From: Comamonas granuli NBRC 101663
Lineage (GTDB): Bacteria; Pseudomonadota; Gammaproteobacteria; Burkholderiales; Burkholderiaceae_C
Length of the DNA stretch: 64,000 nt
Assembly (NCBI RefSeq): GCF_000739995.1
Contig: NZ_BBJX01000001.1
Span: 186,001-250,000, forward strand
Direction of reading: 5' to 3'
Part shown: positions 42,301 to 50,168 of the stretch, in pieces
How positions within the stretch are numbered: position 1 is the first letter of the stretch
Layout of the letters: the number at the start of each line of letters is the position of its first letter
Translations under genes and position numbers: made by a program
Notes under the pieces: generated by a model
Databases searched by the model: none
What the model saw: only the letters and a program-made list of their open reading frames with translations
What the model was told of the DNA's origin: nothing

Positions 42301-42607
42301 TTGCATCGTGCTGCGCCGATCGGTGCTGGAGGCTTGCGGGAGCCCGGACGCCGCGCTTGGCGGCGGCGATCTTGCCGCCACGGCCTTTTGCCTCCGGTTG
42401 CGTGCGGCGGGCCTGAAAGTCCTCTGGAGCCCAGAAGCGTCCTGGAGCGCTCCTGCGGCCTATCACAGAGAGAAAACAACACGCGCGCAGCGCGCCCGCT
42501 TCGACCAGCATGTCAGACCCATGCACCATGCCCTGCTTGCGCGAGACCCGGCATACCACCCTGCCTTGCGCAGTCTCCCGGCCGATTTCACACTGAAAGC
42601 AAACTGA
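39329..42607 (+). CDS. Three-part protein: PIG-L deacetylase fused to two glycosyltransferase domains
   Basis: 1092 residues. Residues about 15-215 form a PIG-L/LmbE-type zinc deacetylase (VVVLAPHPDDEVFGCGGAIA, then PWEVHPDHRQ with the third ligand). Residues about 245-470 are a GT2 domain (LVSILIRSVGRHHLARALDS, LLLFLDDDDWLMPDHVA). A helical linker (about 490-600) leads to a second GT2 domain (about 608-850: LSIVMPVYNPPLNLLREAVES, FIVLMDNDDLLPPDAL, QDYDLALRCIE). A last 230 residues look like a degenerate third GT unit. The start is GTG 39329. Such deacetylase-transferase chains probably de-N-acetylate and extend one sugar of the surface glycan. Last plus-strand gene of the cluster. Confidence 0.85.
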   Translation: MEPDLIPYSAAETIAAHSVVVLAPHPDDEVFGCGGAIAAHAHRGVPVHVAILTDGAGAGDPALRAQESCKAAAILGYAAPEFWGVADRTLLSSEPLQQRLLETLQQHGADLLYAPSPWEVHPDHRQACAMAMQVVQRLGGRVRLAFYEVGVPLRPNVLLDITAHLPAKQAAMQCFASQLLRQDYARQIEALNTYRTYTLPRHVLAAEAYRVVSADQLVSGEMAGELRMASATVDRSAQVPSASGPLVSILIRSVGRHHLARALDSVATQTYARIEVTVVAASSEHPPLPGFCGPFPVHLHQTQEPLPRSKAANKALDVARGDLLLFLDDDDWLMPDHVARLVSALQAHPAALAAYAGVALVDDGGKPLGQVFDLPFDRTQMQAGNLMPIHAVLFDRALLSKGCRFDEALDRYEDWDFWLQVAQHTAMVHVPGISAAYVVHASSGVHEDAGPRSAHTQRIYAKHSPRWSEDDWAALMERNWAYPELARQHNADQQAQRALGALQMTNAELNRQLAAMTESRSWRITAPLRRASARWSAAQRLAKRAREIVSTEGFAGVRYRVMQKLHAPVRYDAWMRRARQATLASSAAMRAESHDWHARPLLSIVMPVYNPPLNLLREAVESIQAQVYEHWELCIADDASPDPGVWECLQQFCRADARVRAVRRTRNGHISQASNSALELVTGEFIVLMDNDDLLPPDALYWVADAIRRHPTAQILYSDEDKIDSSGTHFGPYFKSDWNHALFLGHNMISHLGVYRTDLVRRMGGFRQGYEGSQDYDLALRCIEHIAHSDIIHIPKVLYHWRAIEGSTALATGEKPYAVDAAQRALTDHLARTGLPGHITVSSLSNYVCERPFPQAHALSLIVVGAHDGNAPWIDRLRSSLPLVEVQCCRDITTAFGHAREAKGSLVAIVRSGLVPDTDTSLSSMAGWAADDDVGIVAGSVRTHEGALAAGGLVLHPALGCTPLLPGLPKGNPGYMGRGTLTQELSAVAWDCIVLRRSVLEACGSPDAALGGGDLAATAFCLRLRAAGLKVLWSPEASWSAPAAYHREKTTRAQRARFDQHVRPMHHALLARDPAYHPALRSLPADFTLKAN

Positions 42608-42628
42608 CCGGCTGCCCGGCCGGTCAGT
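42603..42628. terminator. Bidirectional terminator-like hairpin containing both stop codons
   Basis: ACTGACCGGC (42603-42612) and GCCGGTCAGT (42619-42628) pair perfectly with a 6-base loop. The TGA of the plus-strand gene and the TGA of the convergent minus-strand gene are both inside the stem. There is no clear T-run, so efficiency is uncertain. Confidence 0.6.
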
Positions 42629-43538
42629 CGCGCGCCGGCAGCACCAAAGGCCCGGTGCGTCCCTGCCAGCCATGGACGCCCCCCTTCACCCACATGCGGA
42701 AATACGCCAACCGGCCTGGCACCAGCGTGGAAAACACGAGAAAGCGCTTGAGCTGGCGCAGAGCCATGTGGATCTTGGCCATGCGACCCACGCGGCAGGA
42801 GCGCAGTACCAGCACCAGATTGCGGGCCTGGTAGTAGTGCCGCCATGGCGCATGCAGCGAAATCTCTTTCCCCAGCACACGGATCACCTTGTCACCCAGG
42901 GTGTGCTCCAACAGCGCGGCGCATGATCCGAAGACCCGATAGCCCAGAGCGCGAGCCCGCAGGCACCACTCGATGTCCACCCAGTCGATGAAGAAGTCCT
43001 CACGCATCAGTCCTACGGTGCGCAGCACGGGGGCAGGAATCAGGCAGCCCGAGGCAATCAGGTCGTCCACCTCCCACACCCGCTGTGCGTCGGAACACTC
43101 GAGCGTGCGCAGGCGCCCGCGCTGGAACCGCCGAAAGGGCGTGCGCGCCACCCCCCGCCGGGGATCGAAATGGCGCGGCCCGGCTGCAGCCGCCTGAGGG
43201 TGAGCGTCCAGCGCCTCGAGCAAGCGCCGGACCATGTCAGGCGCAGGAAGACTGTCGTCGTCCATGAGGAGCACATGCGAGGCTCCATGCTCCAGCGCCC
43301 AGGCGATGCCTTTGTTCTGCGCGGCACCTATGCCCAGATTGCCATCAAGCCAGATGGCCTGCAGCCGTTGCGCCGGCCACCGGGACTGCAATTGCCGCAA
43401 CGATGCCGGCGAAGCGTTGTCCACCCATACGATGGTCGCAACCTGCGGAAGCAGACGTTCGAATTGCGCGGCAAGACGCTCTGGATCGCTGCCGTAGGAC
43501 ACCACCACGGCATGCACTTGGCAGGTGGACGGACTCAT
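42624..43538 (-). CDS. Family 2 glycosyltransferase, probable rhamnosyltransferase
   Basis: 304 residues. AVVVSYGSDPERLAAQFERLL and TIVWVDNASP start the GT-A domain; LGIGAAQNKGIAWALEHGA and VLLMDDDSLPAPDMV hold the donor and metal-binding motifs, and FFIDWVDIEWCLRARALGY replaces the usual ED.DL motif with the WVD.EWC form typical of RfbF/RfbN-like rhamnosyltransferases. It lies downstream of rfbBDAC on the same strand, so it probably uses the dTDP-L-rhamnose made by those enzymes. Convergent with the preceding large gene. Confidence 0.87.
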   Translation of the reverse strand: MSPSTCQVHAVVVSYGSDPERLAAQFERLLPQVATIVWVDNASPASLRQLQSRWPAQRLQAIWLDGNLGIGAAQNKGIAWALEHGASHVLLMDDDSLPAPDMVRRLLEALDAHPQAAAAGPRHFDPRRGVARTPFRRFQRGRLRTLECSDAQRVWEVDDLIASGCLIPAPVLRTVGLMREDFFIDWVDIEWCLRARALGYRVFGSCAALLEHTLGDKVIRVLGKEISLHAPWRHYYQARNLVLVLRSCRVGRMAKIHMALRQLKRFLVFSTLVPGRLAYFRMWVKGGVHGWQGRTGPLVLPARD

Positions 43539-43608
43539 CCGCGCCGCACCAGCAGCACGCTATCCGCCGTGCACGGCTGCCCTGGTGCCGCAGCGCAGCG
43601 GATCGCTT

Positions 43609-44151
43609 TCACAAGTCGGCCTCGGCCAGTGACTTGCCCGCCCGGTCCTTGGCGGACAACTGCACGGGCACATCCACATGGGGCCAATCGATGCCGATGG
43701 CAGCATCGTCCCACGCAATGCACCGCTCATGCTGCGGCGCATAGTAGTCGGTAGTCTTGTAAAGGAAGTCCGCGGTTTCGCTGAGCACGATGAAACCATG
43801 CGCGAAGCCCGGCGGCACCCACAACTGGCGGTGGTTGTCCTCGCTCAGCTCCGCGCCCACCCATTGCCCGAAGGTGGGTGAACTCTTGCGGATGTCCACG
43901 GCCACGTCGAACACGGCTCCGCGCACCACGCGCACCAGCTTGCCCTGGGGCTGCTGGATCTGGTAGTGCAGGCCGCGCAGCACGCCCCGGCTGGAACGGC
44001 TGTGGTTGTCCTGCACGAACTGGTAGTGGGTGCCGGTGGCGTCGTTGAAGGCTTGCTGGTTGAAGCTCTCGAAGAAAAAGCCCCGGGCATCGCCGAAGAC
44101 CTTGGGTTCAAGCAGAACAACGTCAGGAATGGCCAGGCGGGTGGCTTGCAT
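43609..44151 (-). CDS. rfbC: dTDP-4-dehydrorhamnose 3,5-epimerase
   Basis: 180 residues, the normal RmlC length. It catalyses the third step of dTDP-L-rhamnose synthesis in the cytoplasm. Motifs: FFFESFNQQAFNDATG, QDNHSRSSRGVLRGLHYQ with the catalytic His in RGLHYQ, VRGAVFDVAVDIRKSSPTFG, and VPPGFAHGFIVLSE with the conserved GFAHGF. Last of four rhamnose genes in the order rfbB-rfbD-rfbA-rfbC, 20 bases after rfbA. Confidence 0.97.
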   Translation of the reverse strand: MQATRLAIPDVVLLEPKVFGDARGFFFESFNQQAFNDATGTHYQFVQDNHSRSSRGVLRGLHYQIQQPQGKLVRVVRGAVFDVAVDIRKSSPTFGQWVGAELSEDNHRQLWVPPGFAHGFIVLSETADFLYKTTDYYAPQHERCIAWDDAAIGIDWPHVDVPVQLSAKDRAGKSLAEADL

Positions 44152-44171
44152 GGGCGGGTCTCTCGCAGGGG

Positions 44172-45056
44172 TCAGTAGACTTTTTCGTTCAGCAGGCGCA
44201 GCAGGTACTGGCCATAGCCATTCTTGGCCAGGGGGCGCGCCAGTTGTTCCAGGGCCAGGCTGTCTATCCAGCCGCTGCGCCAGGCGATTTCCTCGGGGCA
44301 GGCGATCTTCAGGCCCTGGCGGTGCTCCAGCGTGGCGATGAACTGGCTGGCTTCGAGCAGGCTCTCGTGCGTGCCGGTGTCCAGCCAGGCGTAGCCGCGG
44401 CCCATGATTTCCACGTTGAGCTGGCCCTGCTGCAGGTACAGGCGGTTGAGGTCGGTGATCTCCAGTTCGCCGCGCGGCGAGGGCTTGAGGCTTTTGGCGA
44501 GTTCGACGACCTGCGGATCGTAGAAGTACAGGCCGGTGACCGCGTAGTGGCTCTTGGGGGCCTGGGGCTTTTCCTCGATGGAGAGCACCTTGCCCTGGGC
44601 GTCGAACTCGGCCACGCCGTAGCGCTCGGGGTCGTGCACATGGTAGGCGAACACGCTGGCGCCGGTGCTGCGGGCATGGGCACTGCCCAGCAGCTCATGG
44701 AAGTCGTGGCCGTAGAAAATGTTGTCGCCCAGCACCAGGGCACTGGGGCTGCCGGCCAGGAACTGCTCGCCGATCAGGAAGGCCTGGGCCAGGCCGTCCG
44801 GGCTGGGCTGCACGGCGTATTGCAAGCTGAGGCCCCACTGGCTGCCATCACCCAGCAATTGCTCAAAGCGCGGCGTGTCCTGCGGCGTGCTGATGATGAG
44901 GATGTCGCGTATGCCCGCCAGCATGAGGGTGGACAGCGGGTAGTAGACCATGGGCTTGTCGTACACCGGCAGCAGTTGCTTGCTGATGGCCAGCGTGGCG
45001 GGGTGCAGGCGGGTGCCGGAGCCGCCGGCGAGGATGATGCCTTTGCGTTGTGTCAT
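44172..45056 (-). CDS. rfbA: Glucose-1-phosphate thymidylyltransferase
   Basis: About 294 residues. It makes dTDP-glucose from dTTP and glucose-1-phosphate, the first step of the rhamnose pathway. [24 protein letters not shown] in two pieces is the nucleotide-binding signature, followed by [31 protein letters not shown] and the C-terminal [10 protein letters not shown]-like stretch [13 protein letters not shown]. The ATG at 45054-45056 fits the family start better than the in-frame ATG 18 bases upstream, which would add MEPPPP. It begins 18 bases after the stop of rfbD. Confidence 0.97.
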   Translation of the reverse strand: MTQRKGIILAGGSGTRLHPATLAISKQLLPVYDKPMVYYPLSTLMLAGIRDILIISTPQDTPRFEQLLGDGSQWGLSLQYAVQPSPDGLAQAFLIGEQFLAGSPSALVLGDNIFYGHDFHELLGSAHARSTGASVFAYHVHDPERYGVAEFDAQGKVLSIEEKPQAPKSHYAVTGLYFYDPQVVELAKSLKPSPRGELEITDLNRLYLQQGQLNVEIMGRGYAWLDTGTHESLLEASQFIATLEHRQGLKIACPEEIAWRSGWIDSLALEQLARPLAKNGYGQYLLRLLNEKVY

Positions 45057-45074
45057 GGGCGGGGGCGGTTCCAT

Positions 45075-45965
45075 TCAGAGGATTTCGGTGAGCATGCGCG
45101 CGACGCCCTGCTGCCAGTGCGGGAGCGTGAGGCCGAAGGTGGCCTGGAGCTTGCGGGTGTCCAGGCGCGAGTTGTGCGGGCGCCGGGCCGGCGTGGGGAA
45201 GGCGCTGGTGGGCACGGGCGCAATCTCGGTTGCTTTTATTTTGATAGCTGCTGACGCTTGCCCTGCCTGCGCCAGCACGTATTTTGCATAGGAATGCCAG
45301 TTCGTCTCGCCGCCGGCCACGCAGTGGTACAGGCCGCCGTCCTGGGGCCGGTGCTGCAGGTGACGGATGGCGTGGGCGGTGACGTCGGCGAGCAGGTCGG
45401 CACCCGTAGGCGCTCCCCATTGGTCGTCGATGACGGTGAGGCGTTCGCGCTCCTGCCCCAAGCGCAGCATGGTCTTGGCGAAGTTGCCGCCGCGTGCGGC
45501 GTAGACCCAGCTCGTGCGCAGGATGAGGTGGCGGCAGCCCGATTGCTGGATGTGCTGCTCGCCCTCCCACTTGGTGGCGCCGTAGATGGACAGCGGCGCC
45601 GGCGTGTCGGTCTCCACCCAGGGGCGGGTGCCGCTGCCGTCGAACACATAGTCGGTGCTGTAGTGCACCAGCAGCGCGCCCAGGCGCGCGGCTTCCTGGG
45701 CGATCAGCCCCGGCGTGGTGGCGTTGAGCAGGCGGGCGAACTCGGGCTCGCTCTCGGCCTTGTCGACAGCGGTATGGGCGGCGGCGTTGACGATGACGTC
45801 CGGCTGGAGTGCACGCACCGTGGCGGCCACGCCCTCGGGGTTGGCAAAGTCGCCGCAGTGCTCCGGGCTGTCGAAGTCCAGCGCCGTGACCTGGCCCAGC
45901 ACGGCGAGGCTGCGCTGCAGCTCCCAGCCGACCTGGCCGCCCTTGCCCAGCAGCAGGATGTTCAT
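45075..45965 (-). CDS. rfbD: dTDP-4-dehydrorhamnose reductase
   Basis: 296 residues, NADPH-dependent last step of dTDP-L-rhamnose synthesis. [20 protein letters not shown] is the Rossmann motif; [19 protein letters not shown] and the YSTDYVFDG and GATKWEGE segments (the catalytic Tyr-x3-Lys is YGATK) are typical of RmlD. The start at 45963-45965 overlaps the end of rfbB. Near residues 235-245 the run [12 protein letters not shown] is encoded by a copy of the interspersed element at 45234, an in-frame insertion in a loop that should be tolerated. Confidence 0.96.
   Translation of the reverse strand: MNILLLGKGGQVGWELQRSLAVLGQVTALDFDSPEHCGDFANPEGVAATVRALQPDVIVNAAAHTAVDKAESEPEFARLLNATTPGLIAQEAARLGALLVHYSTDYVFDGSGTRPWVETDTPAPLSIYGATKWEGEQHIQQSGCRHLILRTSWVYAARGGNFAKTMLRLGQERERLTVIDDQWGAPTGADLLADVTAHAIRHLQHRPQDGGLYHCVAGGETNWHSYAKYVLAQAGQASAAIKIKATEIAPVPTSAFPTPARRPHNSRLDTRKLQATFGLTLPHWQQGVARMLTEIL
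45234..45262. repeat. Copy of the interspersed element inside rfbD
   Basis: TTTTATTTTGATAGCTGCT (45234-45252) followed by GACGCTTGCC matches the core of the element at 16646 and 54457. It keeps the rfbD frame open and encodes an Ala/Ile/Lys-rich loop (SAAIKIKA) that ordinary RmlD proteins lack at this point as far as I recall. The right half of the element is decayed. Confidence 0.6.
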
Positions 45966-47029
45966 ACCGCCGCGCCTTCGTACTGCTTGGCCACCCAGTC
46001 GCGGTAGGCGCCGCTTTGCACCTGGGCCACCCATGCCGGATGGTCCAGATACCACTGCACGGTCTTGCGGATGCCGGTCTCGAAGGTCTCGGCGGGGCGC
46101 CAGGCGAGTTCGCGCTCGATCTTGCGCGCGTCGATGGCGTAGCGGCGGTCGTGGCCGGGGCGGTCCTTGACGTAGGTGATCTGCGCCTTGTAGCTCTGAC
46201 CGTCGGCCCGCGGGCGCAGTTCGTCCAGCAGGGCGCAGACGGTGTGCACGATCTCGATGTTCGGTTTTTCGTTCCAGCCGCCGATGTTGTAGGTCTCGCC
46301 CAGGCGCCCGGCTTCGAGCACGCGGCGGATGGCGCTGCAGTGGTCCTTGACGTAGAGCCAGTCGCGGATCTGCATGCCGTCGCCGTACACGGGCAGGCTC
46401 TTGCCGGCCAGGGCGTTGACGATCATCAGCGGGATGAGCTTTTCCGGGAAGTGCAGCGGGCCGTAGTTGTTGCTGCAGTTGGTGGTGAGCACCGGCAGGC
46501 CGTAGGTGTGGTGCCAGGCGCGCACCAGGTGGTCGCTGGCGGCCTTGCTGGCCGAGTACGGGCTGTTGGGTTCGATCTGGTGCTCTTCGGTGAAGGCGGG
46601 GGCGTCGGGCGCGAGCGTGCCGTAGACCTCGTCGGTACTCACGTGCAGAAAGCGGAACGCTCCTTTTTCAGTAGCATCCAGCGCTTGCCAGTAGTGCCTT
46701 GCAGCCTCCAGAAGCCTGAAAGTGCCGACCACGTTGGTCTGGATGAAGTCCTCGGGGCCGTGGATGGAGCGGTCCACGTGCGACTCGGCCGCGAAGTTGA
46801 CAATGGCGCGCGGCCGGTGCTCGGCCAGCAGGCGCTCGACCAGGGCGCGATCGGCGATGTCGCCCTGCACGAAAACGTGGCGCGCATCGCCCTGCAGGCT
46901 GGCCAGGTTGTGCAGGTTGCCCGCGTAGGTCAGTTTGTCGAGGTTGACGACGGGCTCGCCACTGTGGGCGAGCCAGTCGAGCACGAAGTTGGCGCCGATG
47001 AAGCCGGCGCCGCCGGTGACGAGGATCAT
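45962..47029 (-). CDS. rfbB: dTDP-glucose 4,6-dehydratase
   Basis: 355 residues, second step of dTDP-L-rhamnose synthesis. [20 protein letters not shown] binds [36 protein letters not shown] (catalytic Tyr-x3-Lys in YSASK) and [17 protein letters not shown] are all normal for RmlB. First gene of the rfbBDAC operon. A 10-base inverted repeat flanks a GATAAT box in the 74 bases upstream. Around 46666-46692 the DNA matches the interspersed element core (TGGCAAGCGCTGG on the coding strand) without changing protein length, which may be coincidence. Confidence 0.97.
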   Translation of the reverse strand: MILVTGGAGFIGANFVLDWLAHSGEPVVNLDKLTYAGNLHNLASLQGDARHVFVQGDIADRALVERLLAEHRPRAIVNFAAESHVDRSIHGPEDFIQTNVVGTFRLLEAARHYWQALDATEKGAFRFLHVSTDEVYGTLAPDAPAFTEEHQIEPNSPYSASKAASDHLVRAWHHTYGLPVLTTNCSNNYGPLHFPEKLIPLMIVNALAGKSLPVYGDGMQIRDWLYVKDHCSAIRRVLEAGRLGETYNIGGWNEKPNIEIVHTVCALLDELRPRADGQSYKAQITYVKDRPGHDRRYAIDARKIERELAWRPAETFETGIRKTVQWYLDHPAWVAQVQSGAYRDWVAKQYEGAAV

Positions 47030-47035
47030 GGGAAG

Positions 47036-47089
47036 GGCTTGCGCAAAGGCGGAGAAAACGCAGGATTATCCCAGCCTCCTGCGCAAGCC
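47036..47089 (-). promoter_or_regulatory. Inverted repeat around a putative -10 box upstream of rfbB
   Basis: GGCTTGCGCA (47036-47045) and TGCGCAAGCC (47080-47089) are perfect 10-base inverted repeats. On the minus strand GATAAT (about 47065-47070) lies between them, 36 bases before the rfbB start. This could be an operator around the rfbB promoter, or a weak terminator for the upstream gene. No good -35 box is seen at normal spacing. Confidence 0.4.
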
Positions 47090-47103
47090 TGCTTCCACAT
47101 GTT

Positions 47104-49089
47104 TCAGAAGTGGATGCCCCGCATCATCTGCTGCATGGCAATGGCCTCGGCCGAGAGCTGCGGCTTGCTGCCCTTCTCGCCCTTGGCCGCCGAGGAGTCG
47201 GGGAACATGCGGAAGCTCGCGTTCATGCCGATCTGCGCCACGCGCGGCAGCAGGGCATGCAGCACCTGGCCGGTGATGCCCAGGCGCGTGGCGATGCGCA
47301 CGGGCTTGAAGATGCAGGCCTGGGCGATCATGTCGGCGGCCTCCTCGGGGCTCAAGGTGGGCACGTTGTTGTAGATCTGCGTGGGCGCGATCATGGGCGT
47401 GCGCACCAGGGGCATGTTGATGGTGGTGAAGGTGATGCCCTGATCGGCGAACTCGCTGGACGCGCAGCGCGTCCAGGCGTCCAGCGCCGCCTTGCTCGCC
47501 ACGTAGGCGGAGAAGCGCGGCGCGTTCGTCAGCACACCGATGGAGCTGATGTTCACCACATGGCCCTTGCGCTTTTCCACCATCTTGGGCAGCAGGCCCA
47601 TGGTCACGCGCAGGCAGCCGAAGTAGTTGAGCTGCATGGTGCGCTCGTAGTCGTGGAAGCGGTCATAGCTCGACTCGATGGCGCGTCGGATGGAGCGGCC
47701 CGCGTTGTTGATGAGGAAGTCCACGCCGCCATGGTCGGCGATGAGCTGCTGCACGAAGCGGTCGCAGTCCTGCATGTCGGCGATGTCGGCCGCATAGGCG
47801 ATGAAGCGGTAGCCCTTGTCCCGGGCCTCCTGGCAGGCGGCATCGAGCTTGTCCTGGTCGCGCCCGCAGATGATGGTGGTGGCCCCCGCCTCGGCGAACT
47901 TGTGCGCCGCCGCCAGGCCGATACCCGAGGAGCCGCCGGTCACCAGCACCACCTTGCCCGCCACCGTGCCCTTGAGCGAGCGGTCGATGAACAGCTCGGG
48001 GTCGAGGTGGCGCTCCCAGTAGTCCCAGATGCGCCAGGCGTAGTCCTTGAGGTTGGGGCAGGCCACGCCCGTGCCCTTGAGCGCGGCCGCGGTTTCGCGG
48101 CAGTCAAAGCGCGTGGGGTAGTTCACGAAGGTGAGCATGTCCTCGGGCAGACCCAGGTCCTTGAGCACGGCATTGCGCACGCGGCGCACCGGGGCGATGG
48201 CCATCAGCGTCTTCTTCACGCCCTTGGGGATGAAGCCCAGCAGCGCGGCGTTGACGAAGAGGTTCATGCGCGGCGCATGCGCGGCGCGCGAGAAGATGTC
48301 GAGCACGTCGCCCACGCGGTAGCCCACCGGATCAACGAGGTGGTAGCACTTCTTGGCTATGCCCTCCTGGTGGCTGATGGCGTGGATGGCATTGACCACG
48401 AAGTCCACGGGCACGATGTTCACGCGCCCGCCCTCCAGACCGATGGCTGGCATCCAGGGCGGCAGCAACTGGCGCATGCGCTGGATGAGCTTGAAGAAGT
48501 AGTACGGGCCGTCGATCTTGTCCATCTCGCCCGTCTGGCTGTCGCCCACCACCATGGCGGGGCGGTACACCGTCCAGGGCTGCTTGCACTCCTGGCGCAC
48601 GATTTTTTCGCTCTCGTGCTTGGTCATGAAGTAGGGATGGTCCAGGCCCTCGGCTTCCTCGAACATGTCTTCGCGGAACACCCCCTCGTACAGACCGGCC
48701 GCGGCGATGGAGGAGACATGGTGGAAATGCCCGGCATCGATCGCCTTGGCGAACTCCACCGTGTTGCGCGTGCCCTCGATGTTCACGGCCACCTGGCTCT
48801 CGGTGTCGGCCGAGAGGTCATACACCGCGGCCAGATGGTGGAAATGGTCGATCTGGCCCTTGAGCTTCTTCACGTCCTCCGCCGCCACGCCCAGCTTCTT
48901 CGCCGTGAGGTCGCCGAACACGGGGATGGCGCGCGCGGCGCTCACGCCCCAGTAGCTGCGCAGCTCGGCCACCTTGCCCGCGCTTTCCTTGCGCAGCAGA
49001 AAGTACACCACGCTGCCCTTGCGTTCCAGGAGTTTCTTGACCAAACGCTTGCCGATGAAGCCCGTGGCTCCTGTCACGAAATACTGCAT
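47104..49089 (-). CDS. Bifunctional fatty acyl-CoA reductase (Marinobacter FAR type)
   Basis: 661 residues from the ATG at 49087-49089, the same length that I recall for Marinobacter Maqu_2220. Such enzymes reduce acyl-CoA or acyl-ACP to the fatty alcohol with NADPH, feeding wax ester synthesis. The N-terminal half is an extended SDR (MQYFVTGATGFIGKRLVKKL; active-site Tyr-x3-Lys in YFMTK). The C-terminal half is a classical SDR (VLVTGGSSGIGLAAA, INNAGRS, SAYVASKAAL with Tyr-x3-Lys). Both cofactor sites look intact. No wax ester synthase is seen in the window. The next gene is a polyhydroxyalkanoate-granule-type protein, so both concern carbon storage. Confidence 0.88.
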   Translation of the reverse strand: MQYFVTGATGFIGKRLVKKLLERKGSVVYFLLRKESAGKVAELRSYWGVSAARAIPVFGDLTAKKLGVAAEDVKKLKGQIDHFHHLAAVYDLSADTESQVAVNIEGTRNTVEFAKAIDAGHFHHVSSIAAAGLYEGVFREDMFEEAEGLDHPYFMTKHESEKIVRQECKQPWTVYRPAMVVGDSQTGEMDKIDGPYYFFKLIQRMRQLLPPWMPAIGLEGGRVNIVPVDFVVNAIHAISHQEGIAKKCYHLVDPVGYRVGDVLDIFSRAAHAPRMNLFVNAALLGFIPKGVKKTLMAIAPVRRVRNAVLKDLGLPEDMLTFVNYPTRFDCRETAAALKGTGVACPNLKDYAWRIWDYWERHLDPELFIDRSLKGTVAGKVVLVTGGSSGIGLAAAHKFAEAGATTIICGRDQDKLDAACQEARDKGYRFIAYAADIADMQDCDRFVQQLIADHGGVDFLINNAGRSIRRAIESSYDRFHDYERTMQLNYFGCLRVTMGLLPKMVEKRKGHVVNISSIGVLTNAPRFSAYVASKAALDAWTRCASSEFADQGITFTTINMPLVRTPMIAPTQIYNNVPTLSPEEAADMIAQACIFKPVRIATRLGITGQVLHALLPRVAQIGMNASFRMFPDSSAAKGEKGSKPQLSAEAIAMQQMMRGIHF

Positions 49090-49322
49090 GTTGAAAACTC
49101 CGGTTGAAATTGCCCGTTCATTCTTGCGCAAGCCCGCTGCCGGCGACTTCAGCAAAAACCCGTGGCGATCCTAGCGGAGACCGGCACCGCCAGCGCTAGA
49201 CGGCACCCTCTACGTTTTTAGGAGCGCCAGCCTACACGCGGCGCACCGCGCGGCGTACAGTCCGGGACATGCCACAAGCAGCCTGCCTGGCGGCACCCCA
49301 TCAACCCATCCACGGAGGCCAT

Positions 49323-49979
49323 ATGGTCAAGAAACTGCAGAAACTCAGCAACGACAAGAAGAAGACGGGCGCTCAGCTCTCGAGCACCGTCAAGGACTCG
49401 GCCCAGCAGATCTGGCTCGCCGGCCTGGGTGCATTTGCCAAGGCCCAGGAAGAAGGCGGCAAGGTGTTCGAAGCCCTGGTCAAGGAAGGCCTGTCCATCC
49501 AGCGCAAGACCCAGGCCGTTGCCGAGGAAAAAATCTCGCAGGCCTCCAGCCGCGTGACCAGCATGGCCAGCGACATCGGCTCGCGCGCCGCCGGCCAGTG
49601 GGACAAGCTCGAATCCATTTTTGAAGACCGCGTGGCCACCGCCCTGTCCAAGCTGGGCGTGCCCACCGCACGCGACCTGGACGTGCTCAACGCCCGCATC
49701 GACGCCCTGGCCAAGAGCCTGGGCAAGACCCCGCCGCCCGCCAAGGACGCGGCCCCCAAGAAGGCCGCGGCCAAGCCCGCCGCCAAGCCCGCTGCCAAGA
49801 AGGCACCCGCCAAGGCTGCAGCCAAGGCCGCTGCCAAGCCGGCCGCGAAGCCTGCCGCCAAGAAGGCCGCGGCCAAGCCCGCCGCCAAGAAGGCACCCGC
49901 CAAGCGCGCCCCCTTTCCCAAGGTGACGCCGCGCGCCGCCGAGCCCACCGCCGCTGCCGACACGGCCGCCAGCGCCTGA
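49323..49979 (+). CDS. Phasin with histone-like tail (PhaF-like granule-associated protein)
   Basis: 218 residues after a strong GGAGG site. Residues about 1-125 are the phasin helix (QQIWLAGLGAFAKAQEEGGKVFEALV is the signature, divided here by helix position; SIQRKTQAVAEEKI). The C-terminal 80 residues are repeats of AAKPAAKK/AAKKAPAK, a lysine-rich histone H1-like tail that in PhaF binds DNA and links polyhydroxyalkanoate granules to the nucleoid. Divergent from the acyl-CoA reductase gene and followed by a hairpin at 49995. Confidence 0.9.
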   Translation: MVKKLQKLSNDKKKTGAQLSSTVKDSAQQIWLAGLGAFAKAQEEGGKVFEALVKEGLSIQRKTQAVAEEKISQASSRVTSMASDIGSRAAGQWDKLESIFEDRVATALSKLGVPTARDLDVLNARIDALAKSLGKTPPPAKDAAPKKAAAKPAAKPAAKKAPAKAAAKAAAKPAAKPAAKKAAAKPAAKKAPAKRAPFPKVTPRAAEPTAAADTAASA

Positions 49980-49994
49980 CGCATCGCGCCCCCG

Positions 49995-50021
49995 GGCAGC
50001 GGGCCCTATCGGGCCGCTGCC
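49995..50021 (+). terminator. Hairpin after the phasin gene
   Basis: GGCAGCGGGCCC and GGGCCGCTGCC pair with one bulged G and a 4-base loop, 16 bases after the phasin stop. A T-run is missing, so it is only a possible terminator. Confidence 0.5.
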
Positions 50022-50168
50022 GCCAGGCGGCTGCCGCGCTCCGGGCGTGGCAGCCGCTTTGCTTTGCGGCAGCGCAAGATGCCGCAGTGCAACATGCGAG
50101 AAACGCCGCATCGTCGGTTAGAGTAGCTCCAGGGAACCTTTCGATCCGCTGCATGAGGACCAGCACCC

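Noticed and set aside
46666-46692. A further inserted copy of the interspersed element in rfbB
   Set aside because: The core matches partly, but the protein has the normal length and plausible residues here, so chance similarity cannot be excluded; mentioned only with the rfbB gene.
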